A DNA stretch of 64,000 nt from contig CM068388.1 of NCBI GenBank assembly GCA_034770075.1, forward strand, positions 20,733,294 to 20,797,293. The letters run 5' to 3'. Positions within the stretch are counted from its first letter, which is position 1. Every line of letters starts with the position of its first letter. Made by a program: the position numbers and the translations under genes. The stretch comes from Aralia elata (lineage: Eukaryota; Streptophyta; Magnoliopsida; Apiales; Araliaceae). The notes under the pieces were generated by a model that was not told the DNA's origin, did no database searches, and saw only the letters and a program-made list of their open reading frames with translations. Below, one piece after another: positions 47,338 through 58,819 of this stretch.

Positions 47338-50300
47338 TGTGACGCCCCCAAATTCGAGTCACCTGAGCCACAGACCTGGTTCGTCACTATCTAATAAATG
47401 CATCATACTATTGATAACTTATAGCGGAATAAAGGAATATTTACATTGATATAACATAAATAATCATGTCCCAAGTCTCGAAACCAAGACTACTACAAAA
47501 CATAACATAAGGGTAAACAAGTCTCAATACACAACATCAGGTAATAAGTCTTAATACAAACGGTGGTTCTAATACAATAAAACAGAACTAATCGGTAGCT
47601 TTGTCCTTTTCCTTATCTTTTCCCGAGCTCTCGCCACGTGCTGCACTAACTGAAATGTTTTAAGGAAAGCAAGGGTGAGCAACAAATTTGCCCCGCAAGT
47701 ATAATAATAGTGAATAATCACATGAATAACTTTATAGCTCACAGGAGTAAAAATTTAGATAACTCAAGCAAATAAACAACTTCTTTTATCACCATTATAG
47801 TGGTCGCTATGGACCGAAGGATTTTTGAAGTATCCAAGGATTTCAAAGTTTCCCAAAGAAAAGGACCAATCAATACTGAGTGAGCACCAAGGCACAAAAC
47901 TTTATCTAGAATTACTGGAAATTCGTCCGATAATCCACAAAACTTGTACAATAGGTAATCAGCCTAAAGTACCTAGCGTTATGCATAAGCCTCACTTACT
48001 ATTTATGCGTGTGTCGGTTCCCCGACATTTACATAATTGCCCCTGCTATGAAGGTTATTCTTCTCAGCTTTAGATGGGAATCCGAACCAAAACAATTTGA
48101 TCGGATAGTTTTACGTAACATCAATAATGGTTTGAGGACTTAACCTCACTTCAATATACAAATCAATATGTGTCTAGCCGAAATAATTGGCTTTAACATA
48201 GCTTTCAAATAGTTTATGGAATAAAGAACTTTAAGGCTCAACAACCTGCATTATGGCATAGGTAGATAATTTGAACGAATGTCAAATTATTTGAATAATC
48301 ATAAGAGTACTCGCACAATGAAGTAAACTGTGGAAGTTTAGAAAACTAGCTCAATATCGCAATACATGTAATCAATACATAACTTGAGTGAATTTAGAGA
48401 ACTTCCATTAATATAGAGTACTTGTTCAATGTCAAATTAAACAAGAATTTAAAACTTGCCCAAATATAAAGGTTAAGTAAGGAACTTGCCTTGTACGTGC
48501 GTTAATGTCTTGACGTTAATCGTCCTTCAAAAATATCCTACATGGTTCATTAAAATCATTATAAAGATTAGTCACATAAGGACGAGGTTCAATACAGTCG
48601 CCACATCATTAAAATACATTGATTACCACTACGACAAGCTAGTCGGGGGTCTCGTTCCCTGGTGAGCGAGCGACTGCCCAGCTCACCGGTGAACTGGCGG
48701 GGGTGTAAGGGGGCAGCACCCCCTGGAAGCCAAATGTAAAGTGCAATTTAGTAATTGATTTTATGCCTTAAGAGAACTCTGCTTCGGTTAACACTAGATA
48801 TAACTGAGCACTTAAGGCTTAACAAGATAAGAATAACTAACCTGTCTAATCATTTTGTAGAAAAATATAAGTTTTGGACTTGCTGGAAAAATTTACTGGG
48901 TCTGACCCGACCCAACCCAGTCTTGACCCGGCACCGGCGCCATGCAGCAGTGCCTAGTTCTGTAACTTTCTGCAGAATCGCGAGGCAGACCTCTTTCCAC
49001 TCCGATCTCCATAACTCCTTCTATACACATTCAAATTGATCCATTATGGACTCTATGGATTCCTAAGATATGGGGCTACAACATATCAAAAATGTATAGC
49101 TACCCATAAACACTAACATAACCGAATCTTAAGCCAAAGTACAACGTTAATACTCTGTTTTCGTATTCTTCGTGAGTTTTACAAAAAAATTCACCAAATC
49201 TTTATTTGAACACCGTTTTACTCCATTCCAACTAGCTTAACATCGTAACCCGTGGAAGTAAAACCTCATATCAATAAACAAGCTAACCAAATACGAAAAT
49301 TAGCATTTACAGTTCTCTAAAGGTCCAAACAGTCCAAGGTTCCATTTTTGTCCGAAGTTCTCCCTCCATTAAGCAAAGGTAAGGATATTTTTCATTTTTG
49401 TTTCACTTTAATGGTGTTAATGGCTTACAAGGTATCTTAACAACATTAACAATCATCCATAACGAACAACAACAATAAGGACGATCACAAATCCGACCCG
49501 TAAGCTCAAGAGCTTAAAAACTAAGGAAACTTGAAAATGAGAAAGAAATGGTTTAAAGATGGTGAGTACCTCATGTTGCTTGTTTCGTGTAGGTTATGAT
49601 GGTTGCTAGAGTGCTCCTCTCATTCCACTTACTATTCTTCTCTTCTTTCTCCTTCTTCCTCTTCACCTGTGCTTCTTCCTTGTTCTTCTTCCTGCAGATT
49701 CTCTCTCTATATATATATTACTCTCTCTCTCTACAATTCTCTTCTTGCTAGCAAATGGAAAATGAGCTGAGTATGGTTTGAATGAACTAGGAAGAGTGGA
49801 ACGGATGGAGTATAGCTTGGGAGTTTTTCTTCTCTTTTCTTTTCTCTACAATTTCCTCTCAACTCTCTCTAAGCTTGCCAGTAGTTGAACTTAAAATGGA
49901 AGAGAAGAAATAGCAGTGCATGGGATAATGGCTTCGAGAGGAGAAGGAATGAATTGGGAGAGTGAAAGTGGTGAACCCAAAGTCCTCTTGGAAATGGAAT
50001 AGAGAAAAATGTTTGCAAAATTTGGAATTCCCTGCATTGTGTACTGTGTTTTGTAATATTATGTCAGGCACTACCTCTTCCCTTCTCCTGATTGGCTCTT
50101 GCAAAAACTTGGATAATTCTGATTGGTTGGAGGTTAAATGCCTCCCCAATTAAATTGCATATACCCAAATACTTCCACTTTTGTACCAAATTTTCCCAAT
50201 ATCTCTACCCATAATTGAAATAGGTATTACCATAAATTATTAGGACACGTAAAAATAATAATTATAGGATTTGTCTATATATTCAAAACACCCATATAAT

Positions 50301-50543
50301 ACATTCGGATACCGAACAAAACATGATTGGGCTCAAAATGAAAATCCGACACTTGAAAAAATTATCCCTTACCACATGCATATTAATGAAATTTATTAAT
50401 ATTGAAAAGGACACAACTTATTATTAGCCCACATCAATTTAACCCAAACATAAAAAAAGCCCACATAATTTAGTCAATCTTATAAAAAGTCCAATTAAAA
50501 GCTTTAAGAATTTTTATTTTATTTTTTATTTACGGGTATTACA
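47338..50543 (-). repeat. Orphan or solo LTR related to the LARD LTR (3206 bp)
   Basis: In element sense it starts TGTAATACCCGTAAAT and ends TTTGGGGGCGTCACA, the terminal style of Tekay/Del-type LTRs. Several blocks align to the LARD LTRs, for example the CTTCCA(C/T)GGGTTACGA block, the CCAAATCTT...TTGGTGAA block and the GACTCTATGGA block, but it is clearly diverged and shorter. No primer site lies next to its 3' end and no purine-rich internal sequence is evident on the other side, so it looks solo. The 5-bp flanks (TTACC and CCCCA) do not match, so a clean solo LTR with target duplication is not demonstrated. Confidence 0.72.
48655..48725. repeat. GC-rich patch in orphan LTR
   Basis: A short GC-rich stretch (GTGAGCGAGCGACTGCCCAG, then GCTCACCGGTGAAC and GGGGGCAGCACCCCC) inside an AT-rich LTR, with small inverted repeats. 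It sits at about the position of the GC motif of the LARD LTRs but with different sequence. Confidence 0.55.
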
Positions 50544-50842
50544 CCCCAACTAGAATGACTTGGCCCGAGTCGATTGGTTCGATGATGACACTACTATTAT
50601 AGATGAAGTAGATTTTATTTAGCAGACTTATATTAGCTGTTTAGCGCTTGTGCCCCTTTTCCCTGTACATTTTATTTACTCGTTTTTGTGTATTGTATAG
50701 AGAAGATGATGTAAATATTTCATGTATAATTCACATTTTAGATATATGTATGATCATTCATTTTATTATTCATGATGCATGCCTATTATATGAAATGCAT
50801 AAGATTGACCCCTGTGTAGTCATTTTTATACTGTTTTTACAA

Positions 50843-52491
50843 ATGGCTTCATCCTTTGTCACTCGCCTGGATCATTTTTCCACTGGTAGCACTGCTCACA
50901 CGTTGAGACTTTGGTTTGATGATTTACCGTCGGTGGATCGATCGACGATGAGGAGACTGTTGGGTCATTCATTGTCATTTCTATCTTTCCAGGTACCAAA
51001 AGGTTTTATTGAGGCGATGATCACCCATTGGGTTCCAACCTGTCAGTCTTTCGGTTTGGGTCTTTGGAGCTGACACTGACCCTTGAGGAGTATGCTTGTA
51101 TTACACATTTGTCTTTGGCGGGTTCTTGCGCCTGGGTTCTTGCAGGCCACATGCGCCGATAGTTTATGACAGCTACAGGCTTGAGGCGTTTAGCCGTTTT
51201 GTCTGAGATTACTGTTGGGTATGTGATGTCCCTGAATTTCTTGATTGACAGATTCGACTCTTCTAAAGTTTTACGGACTTCATAGATGACTTTGCTATCC
51301 CCGAGGATAGGTGGAGATCTGTTTGGGTAGATGTTTTCATGATGTGCATTGTCTCATTCTTGTATATGTCGATATACAGGGATCACATGGATATCGGGGT
51401 TGTGATACTGGTTAGGGCGCTCCATGAGGATCAGACTATCTTGCCCTTGATTTTGGCCGAGACATACATTTCTCCCACGTATTGTCAGACCTTTATGAAT
51501 AGAGAGTTCCGTGGCAACCTGTTTTGCTGTTTGTTTGGTTTATGATGCACTTATGGCCGATTAACAGCTTTCGTCGACAGGGCATCTGCTTTGGGCATAG
51601 TATTGCCATGGGGTATTCTTTTTGCCCCTCGACATGTGTAGACCCGGTATCTTAAGCGGCCTTTCTAGAGGCTATTGAGGAGCCTTTTCTCTATTGAGGT
51701 ATACTGGTTATTGCTTGCCTTTCAGTGTCATCACCCATACTGCTGGCTTCGATTTCATCCCCCTAGCCAGGCTAAGGGGTGTTACTACCTATCATCCCTT
51801 GGCTGTGATGCGCCAGTTCGATCAGACGCCTTTATTCTTTTGCTAGTGCTGAAGAGTACCAATTTTCCATGTCCGTCCACCGAGGTAAATATAACCAGGG
51901 TGTATGGATTATGGGCTTATCGCATGACGACGAAGTTTCAGGATAGCCAGCCTAATCAGTCACCTGAGTACTTATCCTGGTTAGAGGCTGACTCGTCACA
52001 GGATATTGCCAACGCTGATGAGAGCTTATCTGGGGAGGAGCCCATGGAGGATGCACACTTGGAGCCTTCAGAGGAGGAGTTATTTGCTGACTTAACAGCG
52101 ATATTGGCTAGAGCCGCCCCTCTCTCGTCTAACTCTAAAGACGCACCAAGGACCGCCTTGGAGAGTCGTATCTGTAGCCTCACATTCGAGCGTGACCAGG
52201 CCCGGGCATTCATGGTGACGGCAGTGGCCGGGAGGGATACGACTTATGCTGAGAGAGATGCCGCTTTGGCTGATAGGGATGTAGCTTCTTTCGAGAGGGA
52301 TGCTTACTGGGACTATGAGGAGGAGATTATTAGTCAGGCTCACCGGGTCTAGATGATCAGGACAGGACTATCCGCACCGCACTAGCCTTGTTGAGGCGGG
52401 TCGAGGTAGTAGCGCAAGAGCTCCACTCTGCCCCCGAGACTCAAGAGAGTGCAGCCTACCTTTCTCTTTTGGCTTCTCTGACCTTAGGCTT
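50843..52491 (+). pseudogene. Antisense ORF of Tat-type element, plant mobile domain-like (broken)
   Basis: From ATG 50843 (MASSFVTRLDHFS) the reading resembles the plant mobile (aminotransferase-like) domain carried as an extra ORF by some plant Ty3/gypsy elements: LRLWFDDLPSVDRSTMRRLL, then after a frame shift near 51055 FGSLELTLTLEEYAC, later VYGLWAYRM and SPEYLSWLEADS, and an acidic then repetitive coiled-coil-like tail (ERDAALADRDVASFERDAYW) ending ~52351. Several stops and shifts lie between. It runs opposite to gag and lies 3' of pol, the arrangement described for Grande/Retand-like antisense ORFs. Original function unknown. Confidence 0.72.
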
Positions 52492-53079
52492 GTAGTTCCT
52501 ATTTTATTTTCCTGCACAGACTATGTTAATTCGCTACTCATTTGCGAAAAACTTATGTATATCGAAACAATCAAATGTATAAAGAAAGAATATACTTTTG
52601 AGTCAACTTCCTTTTTTTGTATACCTTCCCCCACTTATTTGATTTTATCGCTCTTTTTTGATGATCATGATCCCGACATACCACTAATTCAGTACTCGAA
52701 GGTCTCACGTTGGATTTGTTGGAAGACATTTAGATGCACTTCTATCTCGCAAGAGTCGATCAATGATAAGGTTAAAAGGGGTTTATATTTATTTGCGAAA
52801 TCTGGCTTAAGGGTTTATTTTTTGGTATGTCAGTTTGAGGGTTTTTTTTTAAAATTTTGACTTGACGAGCTATTTATTTTTTTGGGAGGGAATTCACTTA
52901 ATCGATAAATGGATTAGGTGGTCCACCGGTAAAACCATCATGATTGACAGATATTTGAGGTTTCATGAGGATTAGACCGCACCGACATACGGCTACCTAC
53001 GTACTCCTATAATGACGATGAGATCAGGTCTTACGTAGTTCAGGCTGAATGCAACCCAGATGATTTTTTTAAGCACAAG
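52492..53079 (-). other. Tat-type element sequence between integrase tail and antisense ORF
   Basis: No coding potential. The stretch near 52985-53050 (CGGCTACCTACGTACTCC ... TCAGGTCTTACGTAGTTCAG) resembles a sequence common downstream of pol in plant Tat-type elements. The rest is AT-rich with T runs. Confidence 0.5.
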
Positions 53080-53410
53080 TAATTGGCATCTCATGGATAG
53101 TACTGCTTCACCAAGTCTGGGTTGGGAGGCTGAGGGAACACTTCACCATCCATTTCTTGAATGATTAAAGCTCCTTTTGATAAAGTTGACTTAACGACGA
53201 AGGGTCTTTCTCAGTTCGGTGCGAATTTCCCTTTTGCCTCATCATGGCAAGGAATAACCTTTTTTAGTACCAAATCGTTCTCTTTGAATTTTTGAGATTA
53301 CACCATCTTGTTGTATGATCTGGACATGCGTTGTTGATATAATCGCCCGTGAAAGATGGCGGTCGCACTCTTCTCATCTATCAAGGCCAACTGATCGGAT
53401 CGGTTCTGAT
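53080..53410 (-). pseudogene. Tat-type integrase C-terminal remnant
   Basis: The minus strand reads FHGRLYQQRMSRSYNK, then, after a stop, ENDLVLKKVIP, GKFAPN(stop)ERPFVVK, and GALIIQEMDGEVFPQPPNPD. This is the usual tail after the Ty3/gypsy integrase core, where the GKFAPNWEGPFVV-type motif has lost its Trp to a stop. The catalytic core itself is absent. Confidence 0.75.
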
Positions 53411-54284
53411 CGTATTGGGACACCTGACAATAAGACGTAAATACTCATTATATAATAATTGTCTTTTCAATACATAAGCTTTCGTTATATGAGACTGGTT
53501 GTAACATAATCATGCAGAAAATAAAATAAAATAGATTAGAGATAATGTCATCCTATATTACGGGGACTTCCTTAACCAATCTCCCTTTTTTACCCTCTGC
53601 GAATTATCTGCGACTCGACTTTCCAATTGTCAGTGGTCATGTTATCGCCAACAGCCGTGATAGAGGTGACACCCTGATGGGTGATGTCTTCGATGATGGT
53701 CGAGACCTTCTCATCCTCAGGATCGCCACATTGCCCAGGTATATCTACCTTAGCCCAGTCGATGAAAGGGATGATTTCCTGGTTGGTGGCTTGACTAGCG
53801 TCGTCAACGCCACCTTTTCCCTTGTCCTTTTCTTGGATCTGGGAGAGACAAAGCTGTTTCTCAAATTACTATTGGATTTCTTGTAGGAATCACTCATTTT
53901 TGGCTTTATGTTCCTCAGCTGAGATTAAACTGTCCTCATCATTAATGGCTTTCTCAGCTGAGTTATCAGTCATAGGTATCAGCAGCCCGACACATGTTTA
54001 AGAACTTTCTTCAGAAAATTCCTAGGGTTGACATCGTCAGACTTTGGCATAAGGATGAGAGTCAGCTACGGTGGAACTCTTTTGTGGGGATTTATTTGTT
54101 TAGAGCTGCCATAATAGCCCAGGCTTGCCTTCCCTAATTGAACGAGTATTTGGATTGGATCCCTAATTCTATGGTCATTTTTTCTTAATCCCTGGCATGG
54201 TTGATATTGATGGGCGAGCATTTCTCGAGCTACCGACATAACTTCAGGAGATACTCTGGGCTTTAGAGTGAGGGACCCTATGGG
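53411..54284. other. Rearranged part of Tat-type element, unassigned
   Basis: Where RT, RNase H and the integrase core should lie there is only ~0.87 kb. The minus strand can be read in pieces around 53560-53960 (for example EKAINDEDSLISAEEHKAKN and EIIPFIDWAKVDIPGQ), and the plus strand around 53995-54250 (FKNFLQKIPRVDIVRLWHKD). Neither is assigned to a known domain. An internal deletion plus insertion of unrelated element sequence is likely. Confidence 0.4.
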
Positions 54285-55055
54285 CTAGTATCGAGGTGTA
54301 CTTATCTCAAAAGCTAGGAAACTAGCGGGTTCAATTCCTTCGTCCAAACCAATCAGAGGGATATCTCCATGCAAGGAGGGAGGATATTCAGGCTCGGCTA
54401 AAACGGTCATCAAATTTCCATTGTTGACATATTTTAGTTGTTGATGAAATGTCGACGGGACTACCCCGACCGTGTGGATGTATGGTCGCCGTAGCAATAG
54501 GTTATATCCGGTAGTGATGTTCAGCACCTGTAATGAGACATTAAAGGTATAGGGACCTATTTCTATAAGAAGCTCGATCTCTCCTACAGTGTGTCTTCGT
54601 GACCCGTTAAATGCTCTGACCACCACGTGGCTGCTTCAGATTCGATCGAGATTAATCTTCATTCTTTCCAAGGTATCATAGGGGCATATATAAAGGGTCG
54701 ATCCTCCGTTAATCAATACACCGCCTAATACATATCCTGATGAAATTACTGCAATGTGCAATGGCTTGCGATGACGAGTTCCCACAGCCGATATATCATC
54801 ATCGGTGAAAGAGATTACGTTGTTATCCAAAATATGACCAATCAGATGACTAAATTTCTCTGTATCCACGGTTTTGGGGAGATGTGCTTCTCCCATGACT
54901 TTGATAAAAATCTTTCGATGATCCTCGGATGTCAGGACTAAATCGAGGATGGAGACTTGTGTTAGAGCTTCTTCGAGGGATTTTACCACCTTTACCTTAT
55001 TATGCCCCATCTTGGTGAGGAATTCAATTGCTTTTTCTTCGGATACTTCCATCAT
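54285..55055 (-). pseudogene. Tat-type retropepsin-like protease remnant
   Basis: Two overlapping-frame segments (55055-54636 and 54626-54285). The first contains FTDDDISAVGTRHRKPLHI and the protease loop VLINGGSTLYICP; the family usually has DGGS, so the catalytic Asp appears as Asn. The second has VVRAFNGSRRHTVGEIEL, GPYTFNVSLQVLNI and YNLLLRRPYIHTVGVVPSTF, where the family motif is LLGRPWIH. Frame break plus active-site loss indicate a dead protease. Confidence 0.78.
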
Positions 55056-55079
55056 AAGTTTCGTTATTAGCTCTTCTCT

Positions 55080-55655
55080 CTACTTTAGTAGATAAGGATG
55101 GTTCAGGATGGCAGTGTATTCAGTCGTTTCCCCTATTTTCTCCCTATAATTCCAAGGGACTGCCTTTAGACTGGTGACGGGGCGTTGTGGCCTTGATGTC
55201 AGCACAAGGGGTTCAAGGGTTCTCTTTGTTTCCTTTGCTGCTCCTTGAATTATGAGAGGCACGGTTCCTGTCCCTTCCAGATATGTAATCATAGCTACCA
55301 CATCTTCCAAACTCTCTACCTCTGATGGGTATGGTAGACCCTTCATCTCTAGGGTACTTCCCTCAATAATAAGGACCTTAATATTGCTTGCTACCCTCAA
55401 TTCTCTAGTTTCTAGGAGGTTCTAAATCTTACGCTGAAGGGCCCAACACTCCTCTGTACCATGGCCTAGTGAGTTTAAATGATATAGACAACTTTTGGCA
55501 AGATCGTATCTCTTTGAGCGAGGGTTGACAGGTGGCAATAGTTTCGTGATCTTACCTTTGCTGATCAACAAGTGTAACGCCTCTTCCTTGGTTTGTCCCA
55601 ATGGGGTAAATTGTCGATTCATAGCCTTCATTCGATTTATCCTATCTTTGTTCAC
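55080..55655 (-). pseudogene. Tat-type Gag-Pro linker, copy nearer protease
   Basis: Segments 55655-55422 and 55400-55080. Contains RQFTPLGQTKEEALHLLISK, KITKLLPPVNPRSKRYDLAK and the Cys/His stretch CLYHLNSLGHGTEECWALQR, then EVESLEDVVAMITYLEGTG leading to the protease. The same linker motif occurs a second time at 55919-56401. Confidence 0.7.
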
Positions 55656-55918
55656 TAGCCTGGCTTCTCTGGCTATCTTATATTTCCACTTTTCTTGCTC
55701 TTGAAGCCTGTCCTGATCTTCCTCAATGAGGGAAATAACTTTGGGGGAGTCGTTGTTGATTTGTTTCCCAAAATTTGACCAATCATTTATCGTGTGAGCT
55801 GATGTTGATACACAACCAATTCGGCCAATTAACCTAACCGTGTGCTCACGTTTGCTAGCTCTTATTTTGTTACGGGGCCGCTCTCTGAATATTCTTTTCC
55901 CATGGTTCTAGCCTTGAA

Positions 55919-56401
55919 TCAAGGAGCATATTCTTCAACCTTTCTTAAATACTTGTGATTTTCTACCTTCCCAGAGATGATCATATTGGCACCCTCAATA
56001 TTGCGCTGAGGGAGAAGATTCGTATGAATATTGGGTTGCTCGGGTGGCATCACCATAATTTTGCCACTGTTGATCAGGTTCTGAATTTTATGCTTTAAAG
56101 ACCAGTATTCTTGAGTATTATGACCAGGGGATCCCGAATAATAGGCGCATCTTTTACTGGGATCATATCTCCTGCCCTTAGGATCAACAAGTGGAGCCAG
56201 TTTGGTAATCTTTTTTTGAGCTAGTAACAGAGTTAGTATATGGTCAAGGGAATCATTAAGAAAAGTGAATTCGTGCATATTCCTGTCTTCGACACTTTTT
56301 TGTTGGGTTTGCTTCGGAGGGAGTGGCGGTTGTGGTGGCTTAGGATGATTACCCTGCATTCGGATCGGTGGAGTGCCTCCAATTTTCCGAGCCTGCCACA
56401 C
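55919..56401 (-). pseudogene. Tat-type Gag-Pro linker, second copy
   Basis: After a proline-rich stretch, reads LLLAQKKITKLAPLVDPKGR and CAYYSGSPGHNTQEYWSLKH, then NLINSGKIMVMPPEQ. Homologous to the linker at 55422-55655. The last Cys of the Cys/His motif is replaced (EYW against ECW). Two diverged linkers ~0.75 kb apart suggest an internal duplication or recombination between related elements. Confidence 0.7.
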
Positions 56402-57390
56402 AGTACCAGGGAGACATCTTCCTCTTTCCTCTTATGGCCCTTCTTGAGTTCACTTCCATAATTCCCCGCCTGAATCTGTTCAGCCATGACCTCTAATGTC
56501 GTAAGGTCCTAAAGCTTCCCGACTTTTAGTCCTATTTCTGCTATTTCTCCATGCTTTATCATTTCAGAAAATGGTTTGCCGATGCCAGTCAAAACCCTCT
56601 CATAGTACGGAGCCTCTTGAATGTCAATAAAGATCATCATCATTTCGTTTTCCTCTATTGAGTGACTCACTTGAGCAGCCATTCATCTCCATCTTTGGGT
56701 ATAGTCTCGGAAGGATTCATTAGGTTGCTTCTTGATCTTAGTAATTTGATATCTATTAGGAGCCATTTGAGACTAAAAACTGTATTGATTCCAGAAGACA
56801 TGGCCCAATTCCTCCCAGCTGTGGATTTTAGAATTGTCAAGTTGAGCATATAATGTTCTTGCTTCACCGGTCAAGCTCTTCTGAAAAAGCTGCATTCTGA
56901 GGCTCTCGTCGTCAGCATAAAACCCGAGCTCCTCTACGTACACTTTCAAATGAGTGTAGGGGTTGCCTACTTCGTTATATTTCTCAAAATCTGGTACTTG
57001 GAATTAATCAGGACACCTAGCCCGTAGAAATATGCATAAATTAGAATATTGGACACTTCCATAATTTCCTGTCCCTTTCATAGACCTTATGGCGTCCTCA
57101 ATTTGTTTCACTTTCTTTTTGATCCCCACATCCTCTTTATCATAAGGGATATTGACTATTTTTATCGGATAGACAGAAATCTTGATATCCTTTGTGCCAA
57201 ATTAGAACATAAGGATCTGAGTTTGTGTGCCTTGAGCTTGATTATCCCCTAGTCTTGAGGATCCGGGCTGATCTTTGGTTATCTTGCATTGTTCTTTCAA
57301 TAGACTGGTTATCTCTGCTATTTGCTTCTTAAAGTTCTCAAATTCCTCCCGAGAGACAGGGATGAAATCTGACGCTGAACCTTTGGCCAT
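56402..57390 (-). pseudogene. Tat-type gag remnant
   Basis: Starts at ATG 57390 (MAKGSASDFIPVSREEFENF) with a coiled-coil-like head. After frame changes the core Gag reads EKYNEVGNPYTHLKVYVEEL, LRMQLFQKSLTGEARTLYAQ and SWEELGHVFWNQY, then QPNESFRDYTQRWR and APYYERVLTGIGKPFSEMI, characteristic of Tat/Ogre Gag. Stops interrupt at several points (for example near 57003, 56775, 56683 and 56512). Confidence 0.8.
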
Positions 57391-58042
57391 TTTGAGAGGT
57401 GGTGTTCGGAACTTACGAGCTCGGAGCTTGGTTCGAGCACCAATCTACAAAGACAACATGACGTAGTTTAGTATTAGGCATTGCCAGTTTTGGATACATG
57501 TTAATGTAATATGCTTTATGTTGAGGGTTTTTTTTAATCTTTTCCTGCAAAACAACAATTAGTGGTTCCGTGACAGGATGAGAATATGGTGATCAATTCA
57601 AGATGGATGACATTTTACATATTTATAAGGAGCAACAGGGTATGAAGAGACTTCCCATAACGTTGTGTTTATCTGAGGCTGACCTACACTAGGATTACTC
57701 TCGCGGGCTTTTCGACATGAAGGTCCCTAAATCTTCACAACCTACTTGATGGGAATGAATTCGATCTTTCAATTGGAGTGTTGCCTTTCCTGAGCCTCGC
57801 GGGGGAACGCCCCCTTGAGTCCAGTAATCAACAACTGATGGGCTCGCCTCTTGGTGGAGGAATCACACAACATACATTCATATACATTCATCGTGCCTGA
57901 CTATATGCATATGATGACATTGTATGAAGCACTAAAATAAAGCATGTATGACATTCATCGCAAAATTCATTCAAACCATTCACACCACACATAGATACGA
58001 AAGGAAAACAAAAAGATTGTACGCGGCTTAAGCCCTCTAAAT
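57391..58042 (-). other. Leader of Tat-type element
   Basis: About 650 bp between primer site and gag start; no ORF recognised. Plant Ogre-type elements often have a long leader here. Confidence 0.55.
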
Positions 58043-58059
58043 CCCTAACAGAGTCACCA
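58043..58059 (-). other. Primer binding site of Tat-type element
   Basis: In element sense TGGTGACTCTGTTAGGG, 2 nt after the LTR end TGTTGACA. It resembles the TGGCGACTCTGTTGGGG-type site of Ogre/Tat elements (tRNA-Arg is the reported primer), with two substitutions. Confidence 0.72.
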
Positions 58060-58134
58060 GTTGTCAACACCAGGAAAATTAATTTTTGTTTTTCCTAAAT
58101 TTTGTTATTTTTACCCTCACTACTGGAAAATTGG

Positions 58135-58167
58135 CCTATAGCGACGGTCGCCGACCGTCGCTATAGG
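58135..58167. repeat. Perfect hairpin at left CACTA subterminal region
   Basis: 16-bp arms CCTATAGCGACGGTCG / CGACCGTCGCTATAGG separated by one C. Further copies follow to about 58400. Such motifs are the usual binding sites for CACTA accessory proteins. Confidence 0.92.
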
Positions 58168-58694
58168 TCAAAAGACCGTCGCTAAAGGCTATAGCGACGG
58201 TCGCCGACCGTCGCCATAGAGGTCGTCGCTAAATCCTATAGCGACGGTCTTTTGGCCTATAGTGACGGTCGGCGACCGTCGCTATAGGCCATGCCAAAAC
58301 TATGTATTTGCTCTTTGCCAACGGTCATTGAAAGCTATTGCTACGGTCATGACCGGCGCTATAGACATCTATAGCGACACTCGGCAACCGTCGCTATAGC
58401 CTTTTTTTATTTCAAAAAAAAAGTAATTAATAATGCACATTTATTCAACCAACACAAATACAATAAAACATAAAAAATATTATATACATTATTTAAAATC
58501 ATTCTCGTTACAATATAATAGTTGGATAATTTATCTCCTAAAATACAATGACCATTATTATACCAAACTACTAAACTAATAACTTTTACAAGTGGGAATT
58601 CAAACGGATGGGTAAACAGATAAGAAAATTTTAATTTGCCTGTCCGTTATAATCCAAATGATGTTTCATTGTATCCATCCATGATTTGCCAGAG

Positions 58695-58819
58695 TTAGCC
58701 AGTTCTCATGATTATGTGAACGCCATTGTCAGCATCCACAATCTCACTAATCTCACCAACCTTTAAAGCATATGTTGCTTCTTCAAAGGGTTTTTGCATC
58801 TGCCCACAACCAAATGGAC
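58695..58819 (-). pseudogene. Captured last exon of PIN1-type parvulin prolyl isomerase
   Basis: The minus strand encodes GPFGCGQMQKPFEEATYALK, then VGEISEIVDADNGVHIIMRT and a final G before a TAA stop at 58695-58697. This matches the C-terminal end of plant PIN1-type peptidyl-prolyl cis-trans isomerase, whose usual motif is FGRGQMQKPFEEA; here Arg is Cys. A splice acceptor TTGCAG lies just upstream (58820-58825), so a genomic exon with intron border was captured. The rest of the gene is absent nearby. Alone it is not functional. Confidence 0.85.
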
